Shown piece after piece: positions 16,604-24,270 of a DNA stretch of 64,000 nucleotides. Location: NCBI GenBank assembly GCA_023392125.1, contig JAEVZS010000012.1, positions 33,172-97,171 of the forward strand. The letters are read 5' to 3'. Under the pieces are notes generated by a model, which had not been told where the DNA came from, searched no databases, and worked only from the letters and a program-made list of their open reading frames with translations. Position 1 is the first letter of the stretch, and every line of letters starts with the position of its first letter. This DNA comes from Bacteroidota bacterium. GTDB taxonomy: Bacteria > Bacteroidota > Bacteroidia > Cytophagales > Cytophagaceae. The position numbers and the translations under genes are program-made.

Positions 16604-18577
16604 TTAATCGTTTTCGCCTAAGCTGTACGATACCGGTACATTCGAACCTTTGGGCGATACTCTGACATATCCCTGCATTTCCTGGTGAAGCGCCGAGCAG
16701 AAATCAGAACAATAGAAAGGAAATACTTCAGCGGTTTTAGGTATCCACTTCAGCGTTGCAGTCTCTCCCGGCATAATCAGAAGCTCGGCATTTTCGGCTC
16801 CCTTTACTGCAAAGCCATGAGGTACATCCCAGTCCTGCTCAAGGTTGGTAATATGCCAGTAAACGACATCTCCTACCTGAATCCCTTCGATATTATCCGG
16901 AGCGAAATGTGAACGAATGCTGGTGGCATATATATGCACTTCATTGCCTTTTCTTTCAACCCGTGCCTCTTTCTCTGATTTAATGGCGTACGGGTGTTCA
17001 TTTTCGGACAGCTTGTATATCTTCAGCTGATCCTTTGTGACCAGCTCGGCCGGAATAGCCTGAGCATAATGCGGCTCTCCGATCGTAGGGAAATCAAGCA
17101 GCATCTCCATTTTGTTGCCCGAAATATCAATAAGCTGCGCAGATTGTGTCAGCTCAGGACCAGTTGGCAGGTACCGGTCTTTTGTAATCTTGTTGAGTGC
17201 GATTACATACTTGCCATATGGTTTTCTGGTATCTCCGCCCGGTATCATCAGGTGTCCGATAGAATAATACGCAGGCACTCTGTCGACTACTTCCCTGGTT
17301 TCAATTTTCCACTTTACAATTTCGGAAGAAACAAACATGGATGTATAAGCATATCCCTTGCCGTCAAATTCTGTATGCAACGGACCCAGACCTGGTTTTT
17401 CAACCTCGCCGGCCAGCGCCGCTTCATAGTTTATAACCGGGATACCTTCAAAATCGCCGTCAAACTGCTTGTTCTCAATAGCCTTAAGCATCTTTGAGAA
17501 AGCAAATACAGGCAAAACCGACGCAAGCTTTCCGGAAGCGACTATGTACTCACCCGTAGGGTCTATATCTACACCATGAGGAGACTTGGGGCACGGAATA
17601 TAGTAAATCATATCGGGGCAGTCTCTGGAGTCCAGAATCTGTACTGTTTTGATTTTTTCAGAAACAGTCGTATGTCTTTTCTCATCCCAATAGTTATGTA
17701 TGTGAGCACCCTCACTTATTTTTGCTTTTCCGGCTTTTACATACTCTTCGGCTTTTTTCCAGTTAATAGCCATGATAAAATCCTTGTCTTTCTGACTGGC
17801 ATACGCTTCCTTGAGCGTCTTGGCCTGCTCGGTATTGTATGTAGTAAAGAAAGTCCAGCCATGAGAAGGCCCTTTGCCGGAATGTGCCAGATCATAATCG
17901 AAACCGGGAACAAGAATCTGAAATTCTACATTCATTCTGCCTTCATCAGAGACCTTTATAAAAGACATCATACCTCTGAAGTTTTCCTTATAAGTAGAAA
18001 TGGACACATCCTTTTCGCTAATGGGTATACTAAAGCGCGTGCCAGCTACCACATATTCGGTATTTTCAGTCAGATAGGGAGATGAGTGGTTGCCACCGGT
18101 ATTAGGAATCTCGATTATTTCCTCCGTTTTAAAGCTTTTCAGATTTATACGGGCAATACGTGGTGTATTATTTCCATTGATAAACAGCCATCTTCCGTCC
18201 TGCTCTCCGTTGGTTTGCGACAATTTGGGGTGATGGGCATCATCCCAGGGGATAAAACCATACGATGTCTCCAGCATAGGTCTGGTTTCTTCGGAATACC
18301 CATATCCGTTTTCAGGATTCTGCGAAAATACAGGAATCACTTTGAGCAACCTTCCTGAGGGGATTCCATAAACACTCACCTGTCCGCTAAAACCACCGGA
18401 CATAAATCCATAAAGTTCATCATGTTTGCCCGGAGCGACATATACTTTTGACGCTGCATCACTGCCAATTACCGAGGCTCCTTTATCCTGCATTTTGTTT
18501 TTGCAGGAAAAAAGTACCCCGACTGCAGCAAAGCCAATTAAGACTTTTCGGGCCGTGCTATTTATACAGGATTTCAT
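16604..18577 (-). CDS. nosZ: Nitrous oxide reductase, clade II (Sec-type, lipoprotein-like)
   Basis: Reduces N2O to N2 in the periplasm. The 657-residue protein has a Sec signal with an LFSC lipobox near residue 25 and no twin-arginine motif, as in clade II enzymes. The beta-propeller supplies CuZ ligands in DAHHPKL, GGNHSSP, SHGWTFF, SPHGVD, GPLHTEF and IGHLMIPGG. The C-terminal cupredoxin has the CuA set: DVPHGF (His), FYCSDFC (two Cys) and ALHQEMQG (His and Met). It is preceded by a cytochrome c gene 47 nt upstream and followed by nosL/D/F/Y. An FNR-like box lies before the cytochrome gene, so expression is probably anaerobic. Confidence 0.97.
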   Translation of the reverse strand: MKSCINSTARKVLIGFAAVGVLFSCKNKMQDKGASVIGSDAASKVYVAPGKHDELYGFMSGGFSGQVSVYGIPSGRLLKVIPVFSQNPENGYGYSEETRPMLETSYGFIPWDDAHHPKLSQTNGEQDGRWLFINGNNTPRIARINLKSFKTEEIIEIPNTGGNHSSPYLTENTEYVVAGTRFSIPISEKDVSISTYKENFRGMMSFIKVSDEGRMNVEFQILVPGFDYDLAHSGKGPSHGWTFFTTYNTEQAKTLKEAYASQKDKDFIMAINWKKAEEYVKAGKAKISEGAHIHNYWDEKRHTTVSEKIKTVQILDSRDCPDMIYYIPCPKSPHGVDIDPTGEYIVASGKLASVLPVFAFSKMLKAIENKQFDGDFEGIPVINYEAALAGEVEKPGLGPLHTEFDGKGYAYTSMFVSSEIVKWKIETREVVDRVPAYYSIGHLMIPGGDTRKPYGKYVIALNKITKDRYLPTGPELTQSAQLIDISGNKMEMLLDFPTIGEPHYAQAIPAELVTKDQLKIYKLSENEHPYAIKSEKEARVERKGNEVHIYATSIRSHFAPDNIEGIQVGDVVYWHITNLEQDWDVPHGFAVKGAENAELLIMPGETATLKWIPKTAEVFPFYCSDFCSALHQEMQGYVRVSPKGSNVPVSYSLGEND

Positions 18578-18624
18578 ATTAGTTAGGGTTAATTGTTTGT
18601 TTAAAGATTAATTGCCATTAAAAG

Positions 18625-19131
18625 CTATTGTGCTTTTTCATCTTTATCCCTGAAAAACTCAAGGATAGCTCTTGTTTCTTCTTCAGATACATCCTGATAG
18701 GTCATCTGGGTCAGATACTCCTCCAGCAGCTTCTGGCCTATCGGGTCTTTTTGTGTCATTTCAACCGGATTCATAATCATGTTCATAATCCATTCCGGTG
18801 TCCTTCTTGATGTTACCCCACCCAGGCTGGGACCTACATATTTGACATCAAACTTGTGACAGGCAGCACATTTGCTTTCAAACACCAGCTGACCCTGCAT
18901 TACAAGCTCCTGATCGACAGGTCCGATTTCGACAGAACTAAAAGGCCCTATCCCCTTGTTTTTTAAAGGATCAGCTTCTACAGCCTGTACAGCCTTACTG
19001 CCTGCTGAGGACGTTTGCTGATCATCTGCCGCCTGCTCATTGTTTCCCGAGCAGCTCACCAATAATGCTGACAGGAAAAAAGGCACGAGAAAAAAAATTC
19101 CCCGATACCTGTTGTTTGTTTTGATTTTCAT
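18625..19131 (-). CDS. Lipoprotein c-type cytochrome of the nos operon
   Basis: A 168-residue protein with a lipoprotein signal (LLVSC near residue 27), a linker rich in Ala/Gln, then a single class I cytochrome c domain with heme motif CAACH, GPSLGGV, and Met-containing segment WIMNMIMNPVEM for the sixth ligand. It is the likely electron donor to NosZ, or part of a chain from the quinol pool. The open frame reaches 19179; ATG at 19131 (or 19140) gives a normal signal peptide. A TAnnTTTG-like -7 element on the minus strand (CAAATCTA at 19161-19168 on +) lies just upstream. Confidence 0.9.
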   Translation of the reverse strand: MKIKTNNRYRGIFFLVPFFLSALLVSCSGNNEQAADDQQTSSAGSKAVQAVEADPLKNKGIGPFSSVEIGPVDQELVMQGQLVFESKCAACHKFDVKYVGPSLGGVTSRRTPEWIMNMIMNPVEMTQKDPIGQKLLEEYLTQMTYQDVSEEETRAILEFFRDKDEKAQ

Positions 19132-19213
19132 AATGGTCATTTCTTGTTGATCTTTTGATACAAATCTATCTTCAGTCAATACAAACTAAAATGACTTATG
19201 CTATTTTTTAAAA

Positions 19214-19225
19214 TGATCGAAATCA
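19214..19225. promoter_or_regulatory. FNR-like box between nos operon and DGC protein gene
   Basis: TGAT-CGAA-ATCA core in an AT-rich divergent intergenic region. It lies about 50 bp upstream of a -7-like element (19161-19168, minus strand) for the nos operon and about 130 bp before the + strand gene at 19356. Confidence 0.55.
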
Positions 19226-19355
19226 ATACACTAAATCAATTCATTGTATTACAAATAGTTAACTTTATAAAAAATGCACTTTTGAGTGTAAAAAAAGAAG
19301 ATATACAGGTCCTTTTATACTTTTTATTAGTATTTTTAAGCATATTTGCAACAAT

Positions 19356-19691
19356 ATGAAACCAATTATTTATGCTTGTGCAGGCTGTTCCGGAGCGGGA
19401 CAAATTGCCTATAAGCTGGCCTTAAAAATGGACCGGGAGCAGGTAGCCGAAATGTCATGCCTGGCAGGGCTTGCTTCCGGCAAAAAAACCTTTACCTCAA
19501 AAATCAAAGACCGCCCGGTATGGATTATCGATGGCTGTGCTATTGAATGTGCCAAATCAATTTTAAAAAATATGGGTATCAGGGAAGCAAAACATATACA
19601 ATTGCATAAATTTGGCATCAAAAAAAATCAGAGCCCCGATGAAGGGGTAGACCTGAACCATTTACAGATACTGGCCAGTCATGAGGAATAA
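19356..19691 (+). CDS. Putative zinc-binding DGC-domain protein
   Basis: A 111-residue protein with paired Cys motifs: YACAGCSGAG near the N-terminus (C8, C11), EMSCLAG in the middle and the DGC signature in WIIDGCAIECAK. This fits the DGC family of putative zinc-binding proteins. Its 3' end overlaps the next gene by 11 nt (ATG at 19681), so the two are co-translated. A divergent arrangement with the nos operon and the shared FNR-like box suggest co-regulation. The function is unknown. Confidence 0.82.
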   Translation: MKPIIYACAGCSGAGQIAYKLALKMDREQVAEMSCLAGLASGKKTFTSKIKDRPVWIIDGCAIECAKSILKNMGIREAKHIQLHKFGIKKNQSPDEGVDLNHLQILASHEE

Positions 19692-20922
19692 TAACCGGAA
19701 CAGCTACAGTTACCTGATTCCATTAATAAACCTTCTGGTAGCAATGCTACTCGGGCTATTATTGAGGTATATTCCTGTTCAGAGCAGCCTTTCACTAAAC
19801 TACAAATTCCTCCTGCATGCGCATTCCCATGTAGCTTTTCTGGGCTGGATTTTCATGGCTTTATTTGCCCTGATCCTGAAGGTATTTCTTAATACAACTC
19901 CCTTTCAATCCCCGAAATATCGCACCCAGTACTGGATCTCGCAGCTATCAGTTACCGGTATGCTGATTTTTTTCCCGATTCAGGGCTATGCCTTGTTTTC
20001 CATATTATTTTCCACCTTACATATATTGGTATCCTGGTGGTTTTCCTATTCCCTGCTCAATGATTTCAAAGCAAACAAACTGATAAAAGACCGGTTTCCC
20101 ATATCTGTAAAATTTATAAAAGCCTCACTGCTCTTTCTGATACTTTCCTCTGCGGGTCCTTTCGCACTGGGCGCTTTTATGGCAAAAGGGCTTTCATCAC
20201 ATCCGGTATACGATCTTTCTATCTATTTTTATCTGCATTTTCAATACAACGGATGGTTTGCTTTTGCGCTCATAGGGATAATAATTGCCATATACGAGTC
20301 AAAATTATCAGTAAAAAATACAAAGAGCCTCCACTATTTTTTCTGGCTGATGTTCCTGTCCTGCATTCCGGGATATTTATTATCGACCCTTTATCTCAAT
20401 CCCGCAAGACCGGTCTTTCTGGTAGCCTTAGCTTCGGCCCTGGCTCAGATTGCGGCCATATTCTTTGCCAGGAAAGCGCTTCATGATATTAAGCCTGTTG
20501 CCAGAAACAGTGCCCTGGCAGCCTTTATGATCCGTTTAGCCTTTGCTTGCTTTATTGGTAAGGTAGTACTTCAGTCAGGCTCTGTATTTATACCGCATTT
20601 GCTAATCAGAAACTTTATAATCGGTTATCTGCACCTGACCCTGATAGGTTTTATTTCATTTGCTCTGCTGAGCCTGTTTGTATACTACAGCTGGCTAAAA
20701 GAAAGCAACCTTTTCAATCTGTCCATAATACTTATAATCATAGGGTTTGCAGGCAGCGAAATTGTGATCTTCGGGCAGGGTCTTTTGCCTTTCTTCGGTA
20801 TGCATATCCCTTATTATCTGCCGGTTTTATTTGCCGTCAGCGCATTAATGCCCATAGGTATTGCTTTAATTCTTTTAGACAGATTAAGAGAAAAACCTAG
20901 CTCAGCAGCTTCCGGTACGTAG
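19681..20922 (+). CDS. Second heme-copper oxidase-like multispanning membrane protein
   Basis: A 413-residue protein with about 12 membrane helices. His residues cluster in LLHAHSHVAFLGWIFMAL (about residues 45-62), YFYLHFQYNGWFAFALIG and IIGYLHLTLIGF. These recall the heme-ligand helices of cbb3-type oxidase / NorB subunit I, but a complete CuB site is not recognisable. It overlaps the DGC gene by 11 nt and its 3' end overlaps the convergent hydroxylase-GNAT gene by 26 nt. It is a distant counterpart of the protein at 10509. The role is unknown. Confidence 0.68.
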   Translation: MRNNNRNSYSYLIPLINLLVAMLLGLLLRYIPVQSSLSLNYKFLLHAHSHVAFLGWIFMALFALILKVFLNTTPFQSPKYRTQYWISQLSVTGMLIFFPIQGYALFSILFSTLHILVSWWFSYSLLNDFKANKLIKDRFPISVKFIKASLLFLILSSAGPFALGAFMAKGLSSHPVYDLSIYFYLHFQYNGWFAFALIGIIIAIYESKLSVKNTKSLHYFFWLMFLSCIPGYLLSTLYLNPARPVFLVALASALAQIAAIFFARKALHDIKPVARNSALAAFMIRLAFACFIGKVVLQSGSVFIPHLLIRNFIIGYLHLTLIGFISFALLSLFVYYSWLKESNLFNLSIILIIIGFAGSEIVIFGQGLLPFFGMHIPYYLPVLFAVSALMPIGIALILLDRLREKPSSAASGT

Positions 20923-22633
20923 CGTGCCGCATTTCGGGTACTGCCCCCATAGCACGATGAATGGCAATCATTTTCTGATTAAAGTCTCCAACCCATGCAA
21001 GCTGTATACAGCTGAAATTCGGCTTGTCCATACAGGCTTTAAAGGCTTTATAAATGAGCGCTGACTCCAGTCCCAGGCATTGAAAATCAGGAACAACACC
21101 CATTACCACCACCCGTACTCTGGTAAATCCTTTGAAATATTTAAAGAATAAAAACTTGATCCCGGACAGGAAAGTAAATTTTCCGCCTGTATTTTTTAAA
21201 GCTTCATTCAGATCGGGCAACCCGACAAGCAATCCTGCAGGCTTTTCATCTACATAGGCAAACCAGATAAAGGATTCCACCAATACAGGCTTTAGCTGCA
21301 ATAATGACCGTTCAAGATACTCTTCCGAAATCGGTCTGAAGCCTTCAAATGACGACCAGGCCGCATTATAAATCTCTGCAAAATCTCTGACAAACCTGTC
21401 TTTCTCTTTATAGCTGAAATGCTCAAACGTGTATCTGCTGTTGCGGCACACCCTTTCCGAGATCCTGACAAACCTTTCGGGCAGGCTGTTTTTTACCTCT
21501 ATCTGATTGGTCAGCTGCTCGTACTGCTTTTCAAATCCGTATTTCTCCAAAAAATCCTTATAATAAGGTGGATTATAATTCATGCCATAAGAAGACGATT
21601 CAAACCCATCGATCAGCAATCCCCAGTATTTATCATTTTCACCAAAGTTTACAGGGCCGTCAACCGCATCTACCTGATAATAGTCTTTCAGCCACCTGGT
21701 AGCAACATCCAGCAGGCTCTTTGCAACATTCTCTTCTTCAACACATTCAAAAAAGCCGATACGGCCAATCTTTTTGCCTGATTCATACATTTTGGTAAAG
21801 TCAATAAAAGCGGCTATCCTTCCCAATACATCCTGATGCTGATTAACAACAATCCATCGCCTGGCAGCGCCACGTTTGTAATAGGGATTAAAGTCCGGGT
21901 CAAAAATATTCTGAATTTCTGAATGCAAAGGTGAAATCCAGAATGGATTGTTCTGATAAATAATTGCGGGTATCTCCAGAAAAGCCTTCTCATGCGCAGG
22001 TTTCAGAACTTCGATAAGCTCGAAGCTTTTTCCGTTTTTCAGCAGCAAAGGGTTTGCTTCAAGAAGTAAATGCCGGGGAGGATTTGTGTGAAAAAGCCAA
22101 TCCCAAAACATAGTGGTTACACCAAACGCTTTTTCATGGTAACTGCTATGATGCAAAAAATGATTTTTGCTCAGGGGAAACAAAAAGTCGCCTTGCCGGG
22201 AGGGCACATAGTGCTGAATATAGTGAAGAACAATAAATAAAGAATAACCAAACAGAAAGCCCGCCAGCGCAGGTACTACAGAAGAGGATAAAACGATAAA
22301 GCCGGTAAGGCCGGCAAAAAAAATGCTCATAAGCAAAATGCCCGGGTGAATAACCAGGTATCTGGGATTGTCAGGATCAGAATGATGCCAATGATGGAAC
22401 CTTGAAAAAGTTTTCACTGAAATTTCATGCAAAAAAAATCGATTCAGAAGGTATTCGTACAACGTCCAGAAAACAAACCCTGATAAGAATAAAAAAGGAA
22501 TCCGGATACTTGTTGTCAACACAAAAGCATAAACCAGAAGCGCCATGCTGCTCAGCAGGCTGATAGAAAATGTAAAAAGCAGGGCCGGAGTCTGAAAAAA
22601 TACCTGAAAAGGATGTTTACTCTCTGAAGTCAT
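20897..22633 (-). CDS. Fatty-acid hydroxylase domain fused to GNAT-like domain
   Basis: A 578-residue fusion. Residues about 20-185 form a membrane domain of the fatty acid hydroxylase / sterol desaturase superfamily with di-iron His boxes: FHHWHH (H80, H81, H83, H84), HYIQH (H137, H141) and HFLHH (H158, H161, H162). Residues about 205-578 match a Bacteroidota GNAT-related protein family (IYQNNPFWISPLHSEI, ARRWIVVN, GRIAAFID, GPVNFGENDKYWGLLIDGF, then a GNAT-like MGVVPDFQCLGLESALIY). ATG at 22633 is chosen because the upstream extension overlaps an FNR-like box. A lipid-modifying enzyme, for instance one making a hydroxylated amino-lipid, is possible but unproven. Confidence 0.75.
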   Translation of the reverse strand: MTSESKHPFQVFFQTPALLFTFSISLLSSMALLVYAFVLTTSIRIPFLFLSGFVFWTLYEYLLNRFFLHEISVKTFSRFHHWHHSDPDNPRYLVIHPGILLMSIFFAGLTGFIVLSSSVVPALAGFLFGYSLFIVLHYIQHYVPSRQGDFLFPLSKNHFLHHSSYHEKAFGVTTMFWDWLFHTNPPRHLLLEANPLLLKNGKSFELIEVLKPAHEKAFLEIPAIIYQNNPFWISPLHSEIQNIFDPDFNPYYKRGAARRWIVVNQHQDVLGRIAAFIDFTKMYESGKKIGRIGFFECVEEENVAKSLLDVATRWLKDYYQVDAVDGPVNFGENDKYWGLLIDGFESSSYGMNYNPPYYKDFLEKYGFEKQYEQLTNQIEVKNSLPERFVRISERVCRNSRYTFEHFSYKEKDRFVRDFAEIYNAAWSSFEGFRPISEEYLERSLLQLKPVLVESFIWFAYVDEKPAGLLVGLPDLNEALKNTGGKFTFLSGIKFLFFKYFKGFTRVRVVVMGVVPDFQCLGLESALIYKAFKACMDKPNFSCIQLAWVGDFNQKMIAIHRAMGAVPEMRHATYRKLLS

Positions 22634-22685
22634 ATCGTCAAATGCTAAGTTCCTGACGAATGTATCCAGAGCAGGCGTACACATC

Positions 22686-22701
22686 AATGATCTATGTCAT
22701 T
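22686..22701. promoter_or_regulatory. FNR-like box upstream of hydroxylase-GNAT gene
   Basis: AATGAT-CTAT-GTCATT, one mismatch from a perfect inverted repeat. It overlaps the last two bases of the FNR-family gene and is centred about 60 bp before the ATG at 22633. Confidence 0.5.
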
Positions 22702-23398
22702 AATCATGCAGATGACTAATTCTAAGCAGCTTATCATAGTCCAGTATTTTAATTTTACTTCCCTGGGTAACCAGGATTTTTTCTTCCTTAAACTCAGACA
22801 GCAATCGTATGGCCGTTTCTTTGGCTGTACCCACCAGGTTGCCAAGGTTTTCACGCGATACGGAAAAATATATGCATTTATTCTCGGGGTTATAAACTCT
22901 ATTCAGCAAAAGCAACGCCTCAGCCAATCTTTCTCTTACAGGCTTCAGGGCCATCGAAGCCATTCTTGCTTCGGCTTCGCCCAAAGCCAGAGACAATATC
23001 TTCATGAGCTTTGACTCGACTAAAGGATTGCGTTGAAGCATGTCATTGAAATAGTCTTTGGGAACAAAACATACGATGGCATCTTCCAGAACTACAGCAG
23101 AGGCTGAATAGCTCGTTTCGGCGAGCAGAGACCTGTATCCTACAGGATCACCCGGATTCGCTATCCGTATTATCTGCTCTTTGCCTTCTGTATTCTTTTT
23201 TATAAGCACCACTTTGCCCGAATTCAGGCAATACAGACCGAGCGGAGTAGCTCCTTCCTGAAATAAAACTTCACCTTTTTTCAGGGCCTGGCCACTTTTT
23301 TTCGAATCAAGATCATCCAGTTCATTTACAGTACATAATCCAAAAACAGAGCTGTTCTTGTTCAAACATTCTGAACAACTGGGAGCACGGAACTTCAT
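22700..23398 (-). CDS. Crp/Fnr family regulator with N-terminal Cys cluster (FNR-like)
   Basis: A 232-residue regulator. The N-terminus has C8-x2-C11 and C22, resembling the [4Fe-4S] cluster region of FNR, with further Cys at about residues 57 and 107. The cNMP-type beta-barrel follows (GEVLFQEGATPLGLYCLNSGKV). The HTH (SRENLGNLVGTAKETAIRLL) keeps the E-T-x-x-R positions that read TGA/TCA half sites. The ATG at 23398 is chosen because the longer frame runs into the palindromic box at 23470. The matching boxes at the RIC, nos and hydroxylase promoters make this the probable controller of the block, sensing oxygen or NO. Confidence 0.88.
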   Translation of the reverse strand: MKFRAPSCSECLNKNSSVFGLCTVNELDDLDSKKSGQALKKGEVLFQEGATPLGLYCLNSGKVVLIKKNTEGKEQIIRIANPGDPVGYRSLLAETSYSASAVVLEDAIVCFVPKDYFNDMLQRNPLVESKLMKILSLALGEAEARMASMALKPVRERLAEALLLLNRVYNPENKCIYFSVSRENLGNLVGTAKETAIRLLSEFKEEKILVTQGSKIKILDYDKLLRISHLHD

Positions 23399-23469
23399 AT
23401 CTGAATCGTTAAGCTGGCTCAAATATGCCTGTTTTTTGTAAATATAAAGCTGATAAAAAAGATTTGACT

Positions 23470-23487
23470 CAATGATATATATCATTG
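23470..23487. promoter_or_regulatory. FNR-like operator, perfect palindrome
   Basis: CAATGAT-ATAT-ATCATTG, perfect 7-bp arms, in the divergent region of the FNR-like gene (-) and the second Crp/Fnr gene (+). It lies 72 bp upstream of the FNR-like ATG, which suggests autoregulation. A TACATTTG -7-like element at 23521-23528 could serve the + strand gene. Confidence 0.65.
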
Positions 23488-23578
23488 GTTCAATCCTCAG
23501 TTTCTGTTTGTGTTTTTTCGTACATTTGAATGTATTGGACTATCTGTTTATTGGACAAAAACACAATGATGCCATCCT

Positions 23579-24193
23579 ATGAGTAAAGCACCGGCAAACA
23601 GCGCCCCCGCAACAAAAGAAGAACTGCTGAAATGCATTACCGACCAGAAGCTGCTGAGCAGGGAAGAAATCGATGTGATCATGCAGGCTATCCAGGTGAA
23701 AGAGTCTGAAAAAGGAACAATCCTGCTGAAAGAAGGCGAAGTTGCCAAAAGCTGCTACCTGCTGCTGCGGGGATGCGTACGCCAGTACTATCTGATAGAC
23801 GGAGAGGAAAAAACGACCTTCTTTTTTACCGACGGGCAGGGCTTTTCGTCCTTCAAAAGCACCGCCAGAGGCACTCCTTCCAGTCATTTTCTGGAATGTG
23901 TGGAGGACTCTGTGCTGGCCGTAATCCCTGTCAAAACGGAACTGGAGCTATACCGTAAGTTTCCCAATTTTGAATCCATAAGCCGCCTGGGCATGGAGGA
24001 GCAGCTGGGCGATTACCAGGAAATGCTGGCCCGCTACCTGATCTCCAAGCCGGAAGAGCGCTACCTGGAGCTGCTCAAACGAAGACCCGATCTGGTCAGC
24101 CGGGTACCGCAGTATCAGCTGGCCAGCTATCTGGGTGTCACTCCCGAAACACTGAGCCGCATCCGCAAACGGATCTTTCACAAAGCGCTCTGA
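23579..24193 (+). CDS. Crp/Fnr family transcriptional regulator
   Basis: A 204-residue regulator with a cyclic-nucleotide-binding-type N-terminal barrel (KGTILLKEGEVAKSCYLLLRGCVRQYY) and a C-terminal HTH (QYQLASYLGVTPETLSRIRKRI) of the type common in Bacteroidota. It lacks the N-terminal Cys cluster seen in the neighbour. It is followed after 77 nt by a TonB receptor gene in the same direction. The codon use appears more G/C-rich than in the genes to its left. Its signal is unknown. Confidence 0.88.
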   Translation: MSKAPANSAPATKEELLKCITDQKLLSREEIDVIMQAIQVKESEKGTILLKEGEVAKSCYLLLRGCVRQYYLIDGEEKTTFFFTDGQGFSSFKSTARGTPSSHFLECVEDSVLAVIPVKTELELYRKFPNFESISRLGMEEQLGDYQEMLARYLISKPEERYLELLKRRPDLVSRVPQYQLASYLGVTPETLSRIRKRIFHKAL

Positions 24194-24270
24194 GCCGTTC
24201 TTGACGATCGTCAATGAGTAGCGGCAGGTAGTCAGGCTAATTTTGCTTCAGCATTAAAGGAAGCAAAATT

